A stretch of 64,000 nucleotides of DNA from Streptomyces lienomycini (GCF_027947595.1 NZ_CP116257.1:3782001-3846000), one strand, 5' to 3'; numbered from the stretch's first letter, positions 20,003 through 29,398 are shown. The notes: generated by a model from the sequence alone, not told the origin. Translations and numbers: made by a program.

Positions 20003-20731
20003 GTGAGACTTGACGACCACCGCGTGGTCATCACGGCCGCAGGCCGTGATTTCGGACGTACTCTGGCCGTCCGACTGGCGGACCTGGGTGCCGAAGTCTT
20101 CCTCTCCGCGCGCACCCTCGCCGCCGCGGAACGCGTCCGCGACGAGATTCGGGGCCGAGGGCGACAGCAGGTCCACGCCTTCGCCTGCGACCTGACGGAC
20201 CCGGCCTCGATCCGCGACTTCGCTGCCGGTGTCGCCGGGAACACCGACCGCGTCGACCTGTTGATCAACAACGGCTCCCGCTACCTCGACGGTCCGGATC
20301 TGCGGTCCGCCTCCGACGACGACATCGTCGACACCATCGCCTCCGGCGCCACCGGCACCGTCCTGACCGTGAAGAGCTTCCTCCCTCTCCTGCTCAACTC
20401 GGACAAGCCGGACCTGGTGACCATGGTCTCCGCCTGTGGAACGGCCGGACATCACCGCTCGGAAGCGCACGACGCCTTCTACGCGGCCAAGAGCGCGCAG
20501 GCGGGGTTCGCCGAGATCCTCTCCAAGCGTCTGCGGCCCCAGGGAGTCCGGGTGATCTCCCTCTACCCGCCCGACTTCGACAACCCCGACCCGCTCTCCG
20601 GCGAATGGGAGACCGCACCGCGCGAGGCCACGGCCGCCCTCACCGCGCAGTCACTGGTGGACTGCATCGTGTTCGCCGTGTCCCAGCCCCGTGACTGCTT
20701 CATCAAGTCGTTCCACTTCGAACAGGTCTGA
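20003..20731 (+). CDS. short-chain dehydrogenase-like protein
   Basis: The 242-aa Rossmann protein starts at GTG 20003 (GGGAG seven bases upstream). The cofactor loop is atypical: ITAAGRDFGRTLAVRLADLG replaces TGxxxGxG with AAGRDFG. NNAG has become NNGS (LLINNGSRYLDG). The catalytic Tyr-Lys pair is present (FYAAKSAQAGFAEIL), with SACGTAG upstream, so it could still be active. The C-terminus (DCIVFAVSQPRDCFIKSFHFEQV) resembles the end of 3-oxoacyl-ACP reductase-like SDRs. Confidence 0.82.
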   Translation: MRLDDHRVVITAAGRDFGRTLAVRLADLGAEVFLSARTLAAAERVRDEIRGRGRQQVHAFACDLTDPASIRDFAAGVAGNTDRVDLLINNGSRYLDGPDLRSASDDDIVDTIASGATGTVLTVKSFLPLLLNSDKPDLVTMVSACGTAGHHRSEAHDAFYAAKSAQAGFAEILSKRLRPQGVRVISLYPPDFDNPDPLSGEWETAPREATAALTAQSLVDCIVFAVSQPRDCFIKSFHFEQV

Positions 20732-20781
20732 TCGATTCCGGGCCCGTGTTCCGTCCTGACCCGTCCACAGGGCAAGCTGCC

Positions 20782-20991
20782 TCAACGGCCGTCGCAGGGG
20801 TCGTCGCCCGCAGCCGACGGCTTCGTGTCGGCCGCCAGGCAGGAGGAGTACACCCGCGGCGGCGCGGGCCGCTGCTCCGGCTCCGACGGGTCGTCCACGG
20901 CGAGGGCCGTCACCGCACCGACGCCGGCCGCACACAGCGCGGCCCACGCGACACCCCGCATACGGCGGCTCGTTCGAATCGGCTTGAGCAT
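20782..20991 (-). CDS. small exported hypothetical protein (69 aa)
   Basis: ATG at 20991 has AGGA seven bases upstream. A basic start (KPIRTSRRMRG) and hydrophobic run (VAWAALCAAGVGAVTALAV) make a signal peptide or single anchor. It is followed by a short Pro-rich tail with two Cys (SSCLAADTKPSAAGDDPCDG) that could form a disulfide outside the cell. It lies just downstream of the terminator at 21029-21066, so it needs its own promoter. No family is recognised. Confidence 0.5.
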   Translation of the reverse strand: MLKPIRTSRRMRGVAWAALCAAGVGAVTALAVDDPSEPEQRPAPPRVYSSCLAADTKPSAAGDDPCDGR

Positions 20992-21028
20992 CGAGTCATC
21001 CTACGAGCAGCGTGGCCCCCGCACGGCG

Positions 21029-21066
21029 GGCGGCCCGCACTCACCCCGAGGTGAGTGCGGGCCGCC
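21029..21066. terminator. perfect 17-bp stem terminator
   Basis: GGCGGCCCGCACTCACC and its exact complement are separated by a CCGA tetraloop. It sits 17 bp beyond the stop codon of the secreted 119-aa protein on the minus strand. Confidence 0.85.
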
Positions 21067-21082
21067 GCTGTCGTGGCGCGGG

Positions 21083-21442
21083 TCAGCAGCTGGAAGCGGA
21101 GCTGATCCGCACCTTGTCGACCACCCAGGAGCCGAACGTGGTGACGTAGCCGGGCGGGGTGCAGTGGGTCTTGCCGTTGGTGAAGTGGGTGTAGACGATG
21201 TCGTCGTGCCGGGTGTTCACCATCTTCGTGGCGCCCTTGCTGGAACCGAGGGACTGCCAGCCGCTGGTGACGTCCTTGAACTGGCCCGTCTTCGCGGAGC
21301 CCTTGTAGAAGCAGACGTACGGGTAGGCGCAGCCGGCGGCGGCAGCGGACTGCGGGGCCGCCGAGGCCGTCGGGGCGAAGGCCAGGCCGGAGCCCACCGC
21401 CACGGCGGCCACGGACAGGGCGAAGCGCTTGCGCATGTTCAT
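21083..21442 (-). CDS. secreted small Cys-containing protein (119 aa)
   Basis: A clear Sec signal peptide (RKRFALSVAAVAVGSGLAFA, cleavage near ASA-AP) is followed by an ~85-residue mature domain. It has four Cys: CAYPYVCFYKG, KTHCTPPG and a C-terminal Cys. The CxxxxVCFY start and length resemble secreted peptidase-inhibitor I36 or gamma-crystallin-like small proteins of Streptomyces. The match is weak and the function is unknown. An in-frame ATG six bases later (21436) is possible. A strong terminator follows. Confidence 0.75.
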   Translation of the reverse strand: MNMRKRFALSVAAVAVGSGLAFAPTASAAPQSAAAAGCAYPYVCFYKGSAKTGQFKDVTSGWQSLGSSKGATKMVNTRHDDIVYTHFTNGKTHCTPPGYVTTFGSWVVDKVRISSASSC

Positions 21443-21735
21443 CGGGTCGGTTTCCTTCCCGGTCACGGGCCGGGTCCCCCTGTTGGTTCCCCCGAGTTGG
21501 CCCTTGGTGCCGTTGACGCGGTGCCGACGGTCGATCAGCTCCGCGGTGCTGCTGGGCCAAGAACGTACGGTCGGCACCGGCACCCGGTCGTCCCGCACCG
21601 GGTTGAACTCACGGTACGACCGCGGCGGTAGGGCTGTGGTTCCTGCAACCGCCGGACTACCGCGCCTGGTTGATGTGGTGCTGGCGTTGATCTCGACCGC
21701 TGCGGCGGGCCGGTCGAACGGGCGAGGGGCAGGGG

Positions 21736-23022
21736 TCAGCGCGACTCGGCCGAGAGCGTGCGGCCCAGGTGCGCGAGTGGGGACGAGATCATCACCAGGG
21801 GAGACAGCATCATGCCCGCGGCCGTGGCCAGGAGGCCGGCACGCGGACCCCACGTCTCGGCCAGGAAGCCGCCGAGCAGGGAACCCAACGGCGACATCCC
21901 CATGCCGACAAAGGTGATCGTCGCCGCCGCCCGGCCCTGCAACCCGTCCGGAGTGACCGTCTGCCGTACGGCCATGACCGCCACGTTCACCAACTGGCCG
22001 CCCGCACCGAACACGAGGTTCGCCGCGACGAGCACCGGAACGGTCACCGCGGTGGAGCCGTGCAGTGCCGGGACGCACAGGAAGACGCCGTCGCCGAGCG
22101 CCGCCGCGGCCACCAGCACCGGCCCGTAGCCGAACCGGCCCGGCAGACGGGCGGCCAGCACGGAGCCCAGGAGCGCACCCGGCCCCGTCGCCGCCAGCAC
22201 CAGCCCGACCTGGCTCGCGGACAGGTGCAGGTCCCGCGGCAGGAAGAGCAGGTAGACGGTCATCGTGGCCGCGAAGGAGAACTGGAAGGCCGCCGAGGCC
22301 AGGCACACGGCCCGCAGCGTGGTGTCGCGGACGACGAAACGCAGCCCCTCGTGGATGCGTCGCCAGACCCGGCCGGGACGTTCCAGGTGTACCGGGGCGG
22401 ACTCCGCTCGCTGGATCCGGCGGATCGAAAGAAACGACAGCGCGAAGCACACCGCACCGGACGCGACGGCGGCCGGCGCCGACAGAAGCGACACCAACGC
22501 ACCCCCGAGGGCCGGACCACCGATCTGCGCGGCGGACCGGCTGCCCTCAAGCGCACTGTTGCCCCGTACGAGTTGCTCGGGTCGCACCAACCGCACGAGG
22601 GACGCCTGGTAGGCGACGTCGAAGAACACGGACAGCGCTCCCACGACGAAGGCGGTCAGGAGCAGCGCGGGCAGGCCGAGGAGCCCGAAGAAGCAGGCCA
22701 GGGCCGCGGCACCCAGAGCAAGCGTGCGCCCGATGTCGGTCAGCACCAGCACCGTGCGGGTCCGCCACCTGTCCACCCACGCGCCGACGAAGAGCGCGAG
22801 CAACAGGACCGGCGCCTGGCCCACCGCGCGTAGGACGCCCAGCTGGGCGGCACTGGCGTCGAGTGTCAGGACGGCCAGAAGGGGGAGGACCACCAGCCCG
22901 GTGTGTTCTCCGAGTTGGGACACGGTCTGCCCGGCCCAGAGTCGGCGGAAGTCGCTGTCCCGCCACACACTCGACGGAGCGGGACGGTCGGAATCGGACG
23001 AAGCGGAGGAGGCGGACGGCAC
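21736..23022 (-). CDS. MFS transporter (enterobactin-exporter/DHA3-like)
   Basis: This ~428-aa permease starts at the GTG at 23022 (VPSASSASS; GAGGGA upstream); the upstream extension of ~70 residues is Arg-rich and non-homologous in character. It shows WRDSDFRRLWAGQTVSQLGEHTGLVVLPLLA, typical of DHA3/EntS-like MFS exporters, FVGAWVDRWRTRTVLVL (loop 2-3) and LVRPEQLVRGNSALEGSRSAAQIGGPALGG. Twelve helices are discernible. It is probably a drug or metabolite exporter. Confidence 0.88.
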   Translation of the reverse strand: MPSASSASSDSDRPAPSSVWRDSDFRRLWAGQTVSQLGEHTGLVVLPLLAVLTLDASAAQLGVLRAVGQAPVLLLALFVGAWVDRWRTRTVLVLTDIGRTLALGAAALACFFGLLGLPALLLTAFVVGALSVFFDVAYQASLVRLVRPEQLVRGNSALEGSRSAAQIGGPALGGALVSLLSAPAAVASGAVCFALSFLSIRRIQRAESAPVHLERPGRVWRRIHEGLRFVVRDTTLRAVCLASAAFQFSFAATMTVYLLFLPRDLHLSASQVGLVLAATGPGALLGSVLAARLPGRFGYGPVLVAAAALGDGVFLCVPALHGSTAVTVPVLVAANLVFGAGGQLVNVAVMAVRQTVTPDGLQGRAAATITFVGMGMSPLGSLLGGFLAETWGPRAGLLATAAGMMLSPLVMISSPLAHLGRTLSAESR

Positions 23023-23462
23023 GGGAATCCCTCGGGTCGCGGGCAACGAGGCCCGTCCGGCGGGCACACCACAGGTGCGCCGACGGTTCGGGCGGAAAGG
23101 GGGCTCGCTGTGCCGCGACATCAAGGGCAGCACGCGATGACGGGCCGACAGGCCCTCGACGTCAACGCGCGCTCGGACGACCGACCATGGCTGCAACTCC
23201 TCGAAGGATGACTCGCTTCCCCCGGACACTAGCGTCACGTGGTGCGTAGGGAAAGGAGATGAGACGTGCGCCGAGCGGACTGCGCACCGCCGTGGGGGAT
23301 GGCGTCGGTCCGACCGGTGGACTAGGTTGTGCGGCGATGACTACCGGGACGGCCTCGCGCCACACACGGATCGGTGACCCGGTGCTCCACTGAGCGCCGC
23401 CCGGGCTCCGCCTCCTGTCGTGCTGATCACAGCTCGACACGTCAACCACGACAGGAGAAGCG
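23023..23462. other. 440-bp intergenic region
   Basis: It lies between divergent MFS and dienelactone hydrolase genes. The ORFs here have no ribosome binding site or coding bias. Short AT-rich spots near 23230-23250 and the CTGATCACAGCTCGACAC stretch near 23420 could hold promoters. I see no clear repeat or RNA element. Confidence 0.4.
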
Positions 23463-24227
23463 ATGCCCACCGAGACACTGCACATTCCGACCGCCGACGG
23501 CCGTGCCGACGCGTTCGCCGCCCACCCCGACGGCGATGAGCGGCACCCAGGGGTGCTGATGTACCCCGACGGCTTCGGGATCCGGCCCGTGCTGCGGGAG
23601 TTGGCCCGCGAACTGGCAGGGCACGGGTACTACGTCCTCGTTCCCCATCCCTTCTACCGGCACGGCCCGGCACCCGTTCTCGAACTCCCCGCCCACATCG
23701 GAGAGGAGGAGCGGCCCGCGGTCTTCGCCCGGCTGATGCCCATGATCGAGGCGCACACCGTCGAACGCGCCCTGAGCGACGCCCACGCCTACCTCGACTT
23801 CCTCGCCACGCGACCCGAGGTCGCCCCCGGACCGGTCGCCGTGACCGGATACTGCATCGGCGGCCTTCTCGCGGTGCGCACCGCCGCGGCCCACCCCGGG
23901 CGGGTGGCCGCCGTCGCCGGGTTCCACGGTCCGGTGGGCGCGGCCGGGCCCGAGCTCTTCTCCGGGCTCACCGCCCAGGTGCACTTCGGCCACGCCGAAG
24001 GCGACCTGACACCCGAGGCACTCGCCGGACTCAACCAGTCCCTGGACGCCGCGGGCGTCGACCACACCTCCGAGATCTATCCCGGCACCGTCCACGGCTT
24101 CACCATGTCCGACACCGACGCCTTCGACCCCGCGGCGCTGCGGCTCCACTGGGAGCGTTTGCTGCCCCTCCTCGCCCGCACGCTGCGGCCCGGTGGCGGG
24201 GGAGCGGCGGCACCGGCGTCCGGCTGA
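23463..24227 (+). CDS. dienelactone hydrolase family protein
   Basis: This 254-aa alpha/beta hydrolase has the dienelactone-hydrolase Cys-Asp-His triad: nucleophile C131 in TGYCIGG, D181 in HAEGDLTP and H211 in GTVHGF. GFGIRPVLRELARELAGHGYYVLVPHPFY matches the family's N-terminal half. AGGAG lies four bases before the ATG. The members are cytosolic and open lactone or ester bonds; the natural substrate is unknown. A bidirectional terminator separates it from the convergent collagenase. Confidence 0.93.
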   Translation: MPTETLHIPTADGRADAFAAHPDGDERHPGVLMYPDGFGIRPVLRELARELAGHGYYVLVPHPFYRHGPAPVLELPAHIGEEERPAVFARLMPMIEAHTVERALSDAHAYLDFLATRPEVAPGPVAVTGYCIGGLLAVRTAAAHPGRVAAVAGFHGPVGAAGPELFSGLTAQVHFGHAEGDLTPEALAGLNQSLDAAGVDHTSEIYPGTVHGFTMSDTDAFDPAALRLHWERLLPLLARTLRPGGGGAAAPASG

Positions 24228-24245
24228 AGCCGCCGGGAGCCCCGA

Positions 24246-24273
24246 GCCCGGGGCGGAGGAGTCCGCCCCGGGC
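24246..24273. terminator. 12-bp perfect hairpin between convergent genes
   Basis: GCCCGGGGCGGA and its exact complement flank a GGAG loop, between the dienelactone hydrolase and collagenase stop codons. Confidence 0.75.
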
Positions 24274-24307
24274 CGTTGCCGAGCCCTGCCCCGTCGGTGT
24301 CCGCCGG

Positions 24308-26905
24308 TCAGTAGGCGGTACTGACGGTGACTCCGCTGAACCCGCTCGCGGCGTACAGGCCGAGGTAGTTCGCGCCGGCCGCGGGGTTGTCGACGGTCAG
24401 GGTGTGGCCGTTGCCGGTGCCCGTGGCATGCTGGGTGTAACTGCCGGTCCCGGGCCAGCCGTTGGCGCTGTAGTAGAGGTCCGCGTCACCGGTGCCGCCG
24501 GACGTGGTGATCGTCAGCCGGGTGGTGCCGGCGGGGACGTAGAGGTACAGGTAGGCGTAGTTCCCGGTGGTGGCCGACTGGTTGCCGCGCCGGCAGTTCT
24601 GGCCCAGCTCCCTGGGATCGCTGCCGGTGCATTCGGTCCCGGTACCGCCGCCGACGGTGACCGTCCTCGTGGCGGAGGCGGTGGCGCCCTTGTCGTCCGT
24701 GACGGTCAGCTTCACGGAGTAGGTGCCGGCGGTGCCGTACGTCTTGCCGGGGTTGGTGGCGGTCGAGGTGGTGCCGTCACCGAAGTCCCAGGACCTGGAG
24801 GCGATCGTGCCGTCGGCGTCCGTGGACCGGTCGGTGAAGGTGACCCGCACGTCCTGCACGGCGGTGGTGAAGGCGGCGGTGGGGGCCTGGTTGCCGGGCG
24901 GGTTGGTGCCCCCGCCGCAGTCACCGGCCGCGCAGCCCGCCAGCCAGGTGTACCAGTCGGTGTCGTAGCGGGTGCCGATGGTGCCGGTCAGGTAGGTGCG
25001 GGCGGCGTTCCAGTCCCCGGCGCGGTAGTGGCCGAGCACCCTGTCCAGGTCGGCGCGGTGCTTCTCGAGCATGTACCGCGTGGCGAGGTAGCCCCAGCGG
25101 TAGACGCGCGTGGTGTCGTGGCTGTACGTGGTGTCGAAGAGGGTGCTCAGGGCGTACGTACGGCGACCGGCCTCCGTCATCGCCTCCGTGTAGGGGACTC
25201 CGCGGTAGGAGTAGGAGACGTACTCGGCGAAACCTTCGATCCACCAGATGGTCGGGGTGGTGATGTTGGCGTTGAAGTCGCCGTACATGTCGAAGCGGCC
25301 GTCGAGGTAGTGGGTGTACTCGTGGTTGAGGTTCCAGATCTGGAAGTCCGGGCGCACCCACTCGGCCTCGTAGGCGATGAAGCGTGGCTGGTTGCCGGCC
25401 GCCGAAGGGTCGCCCTCCAGGTACATGCCGCCGTTGTTGGTGTCGATCCCGTAGATCGCGCCGGCGTAGGTCTGGTAGTCGGTGCTGGAGTCGAAGACCA
25501 CGACCTCGATGGTGGCGTTGCCGTCCCCGGCGACGGGTCCGCCGTCACGGACGACGCCGTGGAAGTAGGCGTCCTGGCCGCGCAGGCTGTCGCAACTGGC
25601 GGACAGCTCGCCCGAGGTCATCTGCTGGGCCTTGATGGTGATGCCGGCGCTGCACGTGTAGGTCACCGGCAGCACCGCCTTCGTCAGTTGCCCCTGGAGG
25701 TCGCAGGTGCCGTAGGAGGAGCAGTTGGCCTTGTCGTAGTAGTCGGTCATCTCGGCGACCCCGACCCAGAGCGGGGCGGTGGTGCCCTTGATGGAGCTGG
25801 CGTCGAGCAGACCGGAGGCCAGGGGGCGGACCTTGCTCCGCAGGGCGGAGTGCTGCAGGAACCTGCCGAGTTCACGTCCGGCGTTGGAGGTGAGGTACGA
25901 CTGGTCGGTGCCCAGGAGCGAGAGGTGACCGGCCGCGAAGCCGTACAGCGCGTCGATCAGACCGGGATCCGACTGGACGGCGGCCACGAAGGCGGGTACC
26001 TGGTGGCCGCGGAAGGTCACGGTGTAGACGTTGTTGACCGCGTTGAGCATCCACCAGGAGGAGTTCCAGGTGGAGTCGTACGCCGCCAGCAGCCGCTCGA
26101 GCACGGGTATGTAGCGGGCGTTCTCCTCGGCGCTGTCGATGAGGGTGACGGCCTCGGCGAGGGTCTCACCGTTGGCGTCGTTGACGTCGCGGGAGCGGGG
26201 GGCGGCGAAGAAGGCGTCGAGCCCCGCACGCACGGCGGACTGCAGCGCGCTGCCGTAGGAGCCGACCGTGCCGGCGTTGTAGTAGTGCACGTAGTAGCCG
26301 GCGCGCAGGTAGAGCACGAGCTGCGGCATGCCGGTGCTCGAGTCGCCGGGGTAGGACGCCGAGCCGTCGCGCAGCGCGTAGGCGACGGTGGTCATCTGCG
26401 CCTCGCGGAAGGCCTGGTAGGCGTTGCTCCCGGTCAGGTCGAAGAGGGTGTTGACGCAGTCGGTCGTCGACGCCTTGATCTGCTGCACCAGCGCGCTGCC
26501 GGTGCGGGAGGTGAAGTCGGCGACGTCGCAGGCGGCTGCGGTGGCCGCGGCGGCCTTCCCTGCGGCCCTGCCGTCGGCCGGCGAGTTTGCCGACCGGGAG
26601 GGCGGAGCAGGCGGTTCGTCGTGCCGTCCGTAGGACTCCTTGAGAGCCTCCTTGCTCGCTGCCAGCGGCGGGAGTGAGGACGCCTTCAGACGTCCCCTTC
26701 CCACGTGCTCGGAGTCGGCGGTGGGGGACTGGGCCACCGGCGGGGGACCGGCGTGCTCGTCGCCGCCGGCCGCGGGCTCCGCGACGGACACCGGGGACCC
26801 GGCCCGGGCGTCGGCAGGCTGCGCCAGCAGGCCGAAGCCCATGGCGACGGTCAGGGCCAGCGGCAGGGCCGCGCCCAGACGTCGCCGGACGAGTGACTTT
26901 CTCAC
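24308..26905 (-). CDS. secreted microbial collagenase (M9) with PKD and PPC domains
   Basis: The GTG at 26905 lies four bases after GGAGG. The 865-aa protein has a Sec signal (RRRLGAALPLALTVAMGFGLLA) and a spacer rich in Ala, Pro and Ser. An M9N activator-type domain runs from about residue 130 (CDVADFTSRTGSALVQQI). The catalytic zinc domain has HEYTH near residue 525 and the downstream Glu helix WWIEGFAEYVSYS. One PKD domain (about 672-748, SWDFGDGTTSTATN) and one C-terminal PPC/collagen-binding domain (758-865, GDADLYYSANG) follow. This is a complete, export-ready collagenase. Repeated GTGACAT motifs lie upstream. Confidence 0.95.
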   Translation of the reverse strand: MRKSLVRRRLGAALPLALTVAMGFGLLAQPADARAGSPVSVAEPAAGGDEHAGPPPVAQSPTADSEHVGRGRLKASSLPPLAASKEALKESYGRHDEPPAPPSRSANSPADGRAAGKAAAATAAACDVADFTSRTGSALVQQIKASTTDCVNTLFDLTGSNAYQAFREAQMTTVAYALRDGSASYPGDSSTGMPQLVLYLRAGYYVHYYNAGTVGSYGSALQSAVRAGLDAFFAAPRSRDVNDANGETLAEAVTLIDSAEENARYIPVLERLLAAYDSTWNSSWWMLNAVNNVYTVTFRGHQVPAFVAAVQSDPGLIDALYGFAAGHLSLLGTDQSYLTSNAGRELGRFLQHSALRSKVRPLASGLLDASSIKGTTAPLWVGVAEMTDYYDKANCSSYGTCDLQGQLTKAVLPVTYTCSAGITIKAQQMTSGELSASCDSLRGQDAYFHGVVRDGGPVAGDGNATIEVVVFDSSTDYQTYAGAIYGIDTNNGGMYLEGDPSAAGNQPRFIAYEAEWVRPDFQIWNLNHEYTHYLDGRFDMYGDFNANITTPTIWWIEGFAEYVSYSYRGVPYTEAMTEAGRRTYALSTLFDTTYSHDTTRVYRWGYLATRYMLEKHRADLDRVLGHYRAGDWNAARTYLTGTIGTRYDTDWYTWLAGCAAGDCGGGTNPPGNQAPTAAFTTAVQDVRVTFTDRSTDADGTIASRSWDFGDGTTSTATNPGKTYGTAGTYSVKLTVTDDKGATASATRTVTVGGGTGTECTGSDPRELGQNCRRGNQSATTGNYAYLYLYVPAGTTRLTITTSGGTGDADLYYSANGWPGTGSYTQHATGTGNGHTLTVDNPAAGANYLGLYAASGFSGVTVSTAY

Positions 26906-27040
26906 TGTGCCTCCCATGAGGGTGGGGACCACGCGACGCGCGGCCCATGGGGGATGAGAAGGCCGTGGAACGGGGAGGGCCGTGCCGCTCACCTGACGGG
27001 CGCACGACGACCGATGCCGAGATTGGCATGACCACGACCT

Positions 27041-27113
27041 GTGACATGTACCATTGCACAGGTGACATGGCTCAGGGAAGTCGTCCGACCGAACCTTGAG
27101 GTTGCCAATTGGC
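27041..27113. promoter_or_regulatory. repeat-rich control region upstream of collagenase
   Basis: GTGACATG occurs at 27041-27048 and 27062-27069, 21 bp apart (two helical turns). A perfect palindrome GCCAATTGGC lies at 27104-27113, flanked by TTGAG direct repeats. A GTGACATT copy, in the opposite orientation, sits upstream of gntR at 27924-27931. This suggests that the adjacent GntR acts at both places. Confidence 0.4.
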
Positions 27114-27176
27114 TTGAGAACTTCTGGAGTTGGGCGCGTGGCGGAAGCGTGTCCGCTGGGACTCGGCGAGTGCCGA

Positions 27177-27881
27177 TCAGCTGCCGACGCGCAGAGCCTG
27201 CTCCTGGTCCTCGGTGTCCGCCCGGCCGTCCGCCCAGAGGGTGCGGACATGGGCGAGATGGCGGCGCATGCACTCCTCCGCCTCGTGGACCCGGCCGGCC
27301 ACCATCAGGTCCAGCAACTCGACGTGCTCCTGGGCGGAAGCGACCAGCCGCCCCGCCCCGTTCAGGCTGCCCAGCCCGAACAGACGTGAGCGCTTGCGGA
27401 GATCGGCCACCACCTCGACGAGGTGGCGATTGCCGGCCAGGGTCAGCAGTTCGAGGTGGAACCGGTGGTCGGCTTCGAGGTACTTGAGGACGTCGTGCTC
27501 CCGGGCCGCCGTGACGATCCGCTGAGCCAGGGGCCGCAGGGCTTCCAACTGCTCGGCGGGCGTCGTCGCGGCGACGCGTCCCACCGTGGGGACCTCGATC
27601 AGGGTCCGGATCTCGGTGAACTCGTCGAGATCCCGTTCGGTCATCTCCGTGACCCGGAACCCCTTGTTGCGTACCGCTTCGACCAGGCCTTCCTTGGCCA
27701 GGTCCAGCATGGCCTCGCGCACCGGAGTGGCGGACACGCCCAGTTCCCCCGCCAGCGTGGGGGCGGAGTAGATGACACCGGGACGGAGGTCGCCGGCTAT
27801 GAGGGCGGCCCGGAGGGCGTCGGCGACCTGGTCGCGCAGATGGGTCTGGACGGAGATCGCCTGGGTTTTGAGATGAGGCAT
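27177..27881 (-). CDS. GntR family regulator (FCD type)
   Basis: This 234-aa protein has the N-terminal winged helix (LRDQVADALRAALIAGDLRPGVIYSAPTLAGELGVSATPVREAMLDLAKEGLVE) and a C-terminal FCD domain. The FCD metal-ligand-type residues are visible in EADHRFHLELL and EHVELLDLMVAGRVHEAEECMRRHLAH. FCD regulators usually sense carboxylates or amino-acid-like metabolites. GGAGGAG precedes the ATG. It lies 71 bp downstream of pepP and upstream of the collagenase, so peptide or amino-acid breakdown products are plausible effectors (inference). Confidence 0.93.
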   Translation of the reverse strand: MPHLKTQAISVQTHLRDQVADALRAALIAGDLRPGVIYSAPTLAGELGVSATPVREAMLDLAKEGLVEAVRNKGFRVTEMTERDLDEFTEIRTLIEVPTVGRVAATTPAEQLEALRPLAQRIVTAAREHDVLKYLEADHRFHLELLTLAGNRHLVEVVADLRKRSRLFGLGSLNGAGRLVASAQEHVELLDLMVAGRVHEAEECMRRHLAHVRTLWADGRADTEDQEQALRVGS

Positions 27882-27952
27882 CCCTGCTCCTCCGCCGGAC
27901 CAGCCAATGACCTCCCACTATACAATGTCACGTTGCCTTGACGGTTCGGCGG

Positions 27953-29398
27953 TCAGCGCAGGGACGCCATCCAGGTCTCCACCTCGTCGGCGCCGCGGGG
28001 CAGTTCCGACGACAGGCACACGGGACCGTCGGCCGTGATGACGAAGTCGTCCTCGATCCGTACGCCGATGCCGCGCAGTTCGGCGGGCACCGTCAGATCG
28101 TCGGGCTGGAAGTACAGACCGGGCTCGACGGTGAGGACGTGACCGGTCTCGAGCACGCCGTCCAGGTAGGTCTCCCTGCGGGCACCGGCGCAGTCGTGGC
28201 AGTCCAGCCCCAGCATGTGGCCCGAGCCGCAGACGGTGTACCGGCGGTACAGGTCGGACTCGGAGGTCGAGGCCGTCCTGCCGTGCGGCCGCAGCCCCCA
28301 CGCGTCGAGTCCCTCGGCGAGGACCCGCATCGCGGCATCGTGGAAGTCGCCGTACCGGGCACCGGGCCGCAGCGCGGCGATGCCCGCCGACTGCGCGGCC
28401 GACACCAGGTCGTAGACCCGGCGCTGGACATCGGTGAAGCGGCCGCTGACCGGCAGTGTCCGCGTCACGTCGCCGGTGTAGAAGGAGTCGGCCTCCACGC
28501 CCGCGTCCAGCAGGAGCAGGTCCCCGTCCCGTACCGGGCCGTCGTTGCGCGTCCAGTGCAGGACGCAGGCGTGTGACCCGGCCGCCGCGATCGTCTCGAA
28601 GCCCAGCCCGTGACCTCCGAGCCGGGCACGCCGGTTGAAGGTGCCCTCGATCCAGCGTTCCCCGCGGGCGAGGCGCGTGGCGTGGCGCAGTTCACCGACG
28701 ACGTCCTGGAATCCGGCGACCGTCCAGTCCACGGCCGAACGCAGCTCCCCGATCTCCCACTCGTCCTTGACCAGCCTCAACTCCGACAGGAACGCCTCCA
28801 GTTCGGCGTCGGCCCGGGGGACCGGTGTCACCATGGCGTCGACGTGCGCGTCCACACCGCGCAGCACCCGGGTCGGCACGTTCCCGCGAAGGGCCCGCTC
28901 CAGGTCGGTACGTGCGGCGGCCTCGACGCCGAGTGTGGCCGACGTCTCCGGCAGCGTCCGGCGCCGACCGGTCCAGAACTCGCCGTACCGCCGGTCGCTG
29001 TGGAACTCCGCGCTGTCCGCCCCGCCGTCACGCGGTGACCGCGGACGGGTGAACAGGGTCACCGTGTGCCCCGTTCCGGTGGGTTCGAGGACGAGGACGC
29101 CGTCGGGCACCGCCTGCGTCCCGAGTTCCGCGGTGAGGTGGACGAACGCGGAGTGCGGCCGGAACGCGTAGTCGAAGTCGTTGCTGCGGACCTTCAACCC
29201 GCCCGACGGGACGACGACGCGTTCTCCGGGGAAGCGCTCGGACACCGTCGAGCGCCGTTTGGACGCGTACGCCGCTCCCGTCAGGAGCGGCAGCCTGCGG
29301 TCCGTGTCCGCCCACCCTCCCCGGAAGGGGCCGCTCTCCGCGGCCGGCGGCTCGTCATCGCCCCTGCTCCTGCCGAGCAGGCCGTCCCGCTCTTCCAT
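27953..29398 (-). CDS. pepP: Xaa-Pro aminopeptidase P (M24B)
   Basis: This is a metallo-aminopeptidase that removes N-terminal residues preceding proline. An N-terminal creatinase-like domain (about 1-190) is followed by the pita-bread catalytic domain. All five metal ligands are recognisable: D in LLLLDAGVEAD, D in TGDVTRTL, H in GHMLGLDCHD, E in TVEPGLYF and E in VRIEDDF. The length (481 aa) is normal for bacterial PepP, with a slightly long N-terminus. It is the first gene of a likely pepP-gntR unit and divergent from a LysR gene. Confidence 0.95.
   Translation of the reverse strand: MEERDGLLGRSRGDDEPPAAESGPFRGGWADTDRRLPLLTGAAYASKRRSTVSERFPGERVVVPSGGLKVRSNDFDYAFRPHSAFVHLTAELGTQAVPDGVLVLEPTGTGHTVTLFTRPRSPRDGGADSAEFHSDRRYGEFWTGRRRTLPETSATLGVEAAARTDLERALRGNVPTRVLRGVDAHVDAMVTPVPRADAELEAFLSELRLVKDEWEIGELRSAVDWTVAGFQDVVGELRHATRLARGERWIEGTFNRRARLGGHGLGFETIAAAGSHACVLHWTRNDGPVRDGDLLLLDAGVEADSFYTGDVTRTLPVSGRFTDVQRRVYDLVSAAQSAGIAALRPGARYGDFHDAAMRVLAEGLDAWGLRPHGRTASTSESDLYRRYTVCGSGHMLGLDCHDCAGARRETYLDGVLETGHVLTVEPGLYFQPDDLTVPAELRGIGVRIEDDFVITADGPVCLSSELPRGADEVETWMASLR

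Noticed and set aside
24404..26677. 757-codon plus-strand frame across the collagenase
   Set aside because: It is a shadow of the collagenase gene, low-complexity Gly/Val/Arg, without a ribosome binding site or recognisable motif.
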